Origin: JBEIVB01 sp040374085
GTDB taxonomy: Bacteria; Bacteroidota; Bacteroidia; UBA4408
Reading direction: 5' to 3'
NCBI GenBank assembly: GCA_040374085.1
Contig: JBEIVB010000097.1
Span: 1-8,441, forward strand
DNA length: 8,441 bases
The notes under the pieces are model-generated. The model was given only the letters and a program-made list of their open reading frames with translations, was not told the DNA's origin and did not search any database. Positions 6,338 through 8,441 of the stretch are shown one piece after another. The position numbers and the translations under genes were made by a program. Positions within the stretch are counted from its first letter, which is position 1; each line of letters begins with the position of its first letter.

Positions 6338-8441
6338 CTACTTTCGCAGAATCTTCTTGCGAAGGATTCCCCGATCGGTTTCTACTGTTATCAAATAAGC
6401 TCCTGAGGGCAAATCCCCCAGGTTGATTTTTCGCTCGTTGGAACGAAGCATTAATTTTCCGTTGGCATCATAAAGCATGACAGCGGTTATGTTTCCCTCA
6501 AAACGGATGTGCACAAAATCTGCAGTTGGATTCGGATAAACGCTTAGGGCGTCATCCAATTTGGTTTTTGTCGATTCGGTACCCACTATCAAGCTGCTCA
6601 CATCAATCGTTTGCAGTCCACGGGCGTAGGTTCCTGCAAGGAGTTTCTGGGTTGTTGGATTGTACTCCAGATCCCAAACTACTATAACGGGCATGTTGTT
6701 GCCCAATCTACTCCAGGTAACACCGCCATCCAATGTTTGATAAACGCCGATGTCGGTTGCTACAAAGAGGACGTTCTCATTTCCTGGAACAACCACCATG
6801 TCGTTTATGCCCGCTTGGGGAAGATTGCCGCTTATGTCTTGCCAGGTGGTGCCCCGGTTGGTGGATTTGTGGATGTGCGGAATGTATTGGTTGTAGCGGT
6901 ATCCACTGTGGGTAACGTAAACGTTGTTGGCAACGTTGGGCGACGCATGAATGGCAGTAACGTAGCGGTTGGGCAAGGTCATGTGCAGGCTGTCCCAAGT
7001 GCTGCCCCCGTTGAGGCTGCGCCATACATTTCCATCGCTGGTTCCTGCATAGATGTAGTTTGCATTTAGTTTAGAGTTGTCTATGCAGCTGATGTTGTGA
7101 AAGCGAGGAGCATACACGATGCCATCGGTTAAATCTCCGCTAATGGGTTGCCAGTTTTCAGAGGGGCTCACATCGTTCCTGTAGATTCGGTAGGTGCCGG
7201 TGTACATGGTGGTGTAGCTGTTGCCTCCAAATACATAGGGCATATCCCAATTTCTTCGGTCGCTGGCGTCTATGGTGCCGGAAAACGAATTGTACGTGGT
7301 CCCAGCGTCCTGGCTTACCCAGATGTCTCCATTTTGGGTTTCGGCATAACGGATTTGTTGATCGGTTGGATCGAGGCGGGGCTGGAAGCCGTCTCCGCCA
7401 AATTCCCGATTCCAGTTGCCCAAGCCGTTGGCCAACCCGCCGTATGTTGTGCCGTTGTCCTGGGCACCACCGCAATATTCGGCGTTGTTGAAGGGGTTGT
7501 AGTTTACTTTATAAAATTGGGTGTTCGGTAGGTTGTCTAACTTGTTCCAGGTTGCACCATCATCGGTGGTTTCATACAATCCTCCGTCTGTTGCTATTAT
7601 GTAATTTGTCGAGGATCGGAAAACAATATCGTGTACATCGGCATGTGGGTTGTAGTTGAACCAGGGCTGCTGGTTCATAAAGAAGGTATTGCCCCCATCG
7701 GTGGTCCTGTAGTGTTCCACACCACTGAGCAATACATCGTTGTCGTTGTTGGGCTTTACGTGTATTTTTCCAAAGTACCAGCCGAAACCTCCAAACAGTC
7801 CGAAAGAAACTGGGCTTCCGGGAAGAGGAGCGAAACTGTTGCCGCCATCGTTGGTAACGTACACGTTTTCCAATTGGTAGGAGCTGTCGCACACGGAAAC
7901 ATAAAGTTTATTTGGGTTTTGTCGGCTCATGCACAATCCAAAGCGCGAAAGCTTGGTATTGGGCAGACCATTCGTGAGCACCGTCCAGTTGGCCCCTGAG
8001 TTGGTGGTTTTATACAACCTTGTGGTTGTGCTGAATCCAAGGCTTTCGGTATTGGTGCGAATGCGACTCCACGCGGCGGCATAAATGATGTTTGGGTTTG
8101 TATAGTCCATCACCATTTCGCTTACACCGGTCTGGTTGTCGATGCTCAAAATCTGCGACCAGGTGCTTCCACCATTCGTCGATTTGTATATCCCTCTATC
8201 GAGGTTGCGGGCCATGGGTACACCCATAGAAGACGCATAAAGAATTTGCGAATTGGACGGATGAATCAATATTTTGGTAACAATGCCCACTTGTGTGAGT
8301 CCAATGTTGGTCCATGTGTTTCCTCCATCTGTACTTTTGTACACCCCGTTGCCAATAAAGCAGGTAAACGGCGTATCCGGATCTCCGGTTCCGGCATACA
8401 TGATGTTTGGGTTTTGGGGGTCGAATACGATTACCGATACG
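6338..8441 (-). CDS. Asp-box (BNR, sortilin/VPS10-like) propeller protein with T9SS tail, N-terminus cut off
   Basis: The frame is open to the window edge. The ATG at 8401 is internal, because codons before it read VSVIVFDPQNPNI running into MYAGTGDPDTPF, a typical repeat unit, so the true start lies outside. About 700 residues are visible. Counting from that internal Met, ten Asp-box motifs (S/T-x-D/N-x-G-x-T-W/F/Y) occur at about 23, 74, 132, 183, 233, 278, 363, 462, 513 and 556, each closing a propeller blade beginning with a DPxNPNxxYAG-type strand. Family motifs PHADVHDIVF (252-261), GGAQDNGT and GGDGFQPRLDPTD are present. Residues about 618-687 are a T9SS type A sorting domain (SVYPNPTADFVHIRF, LYDANGKLML, LPSGAYLITV, basic end). 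It is probably a surface or secreted protein. The family is often labelled glycosyl hydrolase, but no catalytic residues are evident. A signal peptide is expected outside the window. Confidence 0.94.
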   Translation of the reverse strand, partial: VSVIVFDPQNPNIMYAGTGDPDTPFTCFIGNGVYKSTDGGNTWTNIGLTQVGIVTKILIHPSNSQILYASSMGVPMARNLDRGIYKSTNGGSTWSQILSIDNQTGVSEMVMDYTNPNIIYAAAWSRIRTNTESLGFSTTTRLYKTTNSGANWTVLTNGLPNTKLSRFGLCMSRQNPNKLYVSVCDSSYQLENVYVTNDGGNSFAPLPGSPVSFGLFGGFGWYFGKIHVKPNNDNDVLLSGVEHYRTTDGGNTFFMNQQPWFNYNPHADVHDIVFRSSTNYIIATDGGLYETTDDGATWNKLDNLPNTQFYKVNYNPFNNAEYCGGAQDNGTTYGGLANGLGNWNREFGGDGFQPRLDPTDQQIRYAETQNGDIWVSQDAGTTYNSFSGTIDASDRRNWDMPYVFGGNSYTTMYTGTYRIYRNDVSPSENWQPISGDLTDGIVYAPRFHNISCIDNSKLNANYIYAGTSDGNVWRSLNGGSTWDSLHMTLPNRYVTAIHASPNVANNVYVTHSGYRYNQYIPHIHKSTNRGTTWQDISGNLPQAGINDMVVVPGNENVLFVATDIGVYQTLDGGVTWSRLGNNMPVIVVWDLEYNPTTQKLLAGTYARGLQTIDVSSLIVGTESTKTKLDDALSVYPNPTADFVHIRFEGNITAVMLYDANGKLMLRSNERKINLGDLPSGAYLITVETDRGILRKKILRK

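Overview
The window looks like Bacteroidota (Flavobacteriia- or Sphingobacteriia-like) chromosome. Two secreted proteins end in type IX secretion (T9SS) type A sorting domains. The promoter-like sites fit the Bacteroidota pattern TTTG/TTG, about 18-20 nt, then TAnnTTTG. Ribosome binding sites are weak. No exact genus can be named from the sequence alone.

Layout, left to right. A proton-coupled oligopeptide (POT family) transporter is on the minus strand (63-1640), with a terminator hairpin at each end of its transcription unit. Upstream, also on minus, is a 693-residue secreted adhesin-like protein with five Ig-like modules and a T9SS tail (1785-3866). Next comes a lower-GC stretch (about 3.9-5.3 kb) with a small XRE-family regulator on minus (4039-4395) and, divergent from it, a 136-residue lipoprotein on plus (4638-5048) followed by a strong terminator. 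Between that terminator and the next gene is about 220 bp containing what looks like the broken start of another secreted-protein gene. A small outer-membrane beta-barrel-type protein on minus (5335-5868) follows, then about 470 bp of noncoding DNA rich in inverted repeats. The window ends inside a large Asp-box (BNR, sortilin/VPS10-like) beta-propeller protein with a T9SS tail (6338 to past the right edge).

Most genes appear to be separate transcription units rather than one operon. The clearest regulatory arrangement is the divergent XRE regulator/lipoprotein pair. A perfect 13-bp palindrome abuts the likely regulator -7 element, and the lipoprotein has a near-ideal TTTG-N18-TAGGTTTG promoter and a leader of about 140 nt. 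The cell-envelope theme (peptide uptake, surface adhesin, lipoprotein, barrel, surface propeller) is typical of Bacteroidota. I do not see a defence system, CRISPR array, tRNA, rRNA or intact mobile element. The unusual material is in the intergenic DNA: a 10-bp inverted repeat bracketing 4477-4615, the gene relic at 5130-5271, and a cluster of AACCG/CGGTT half-sites at 6125-6197.
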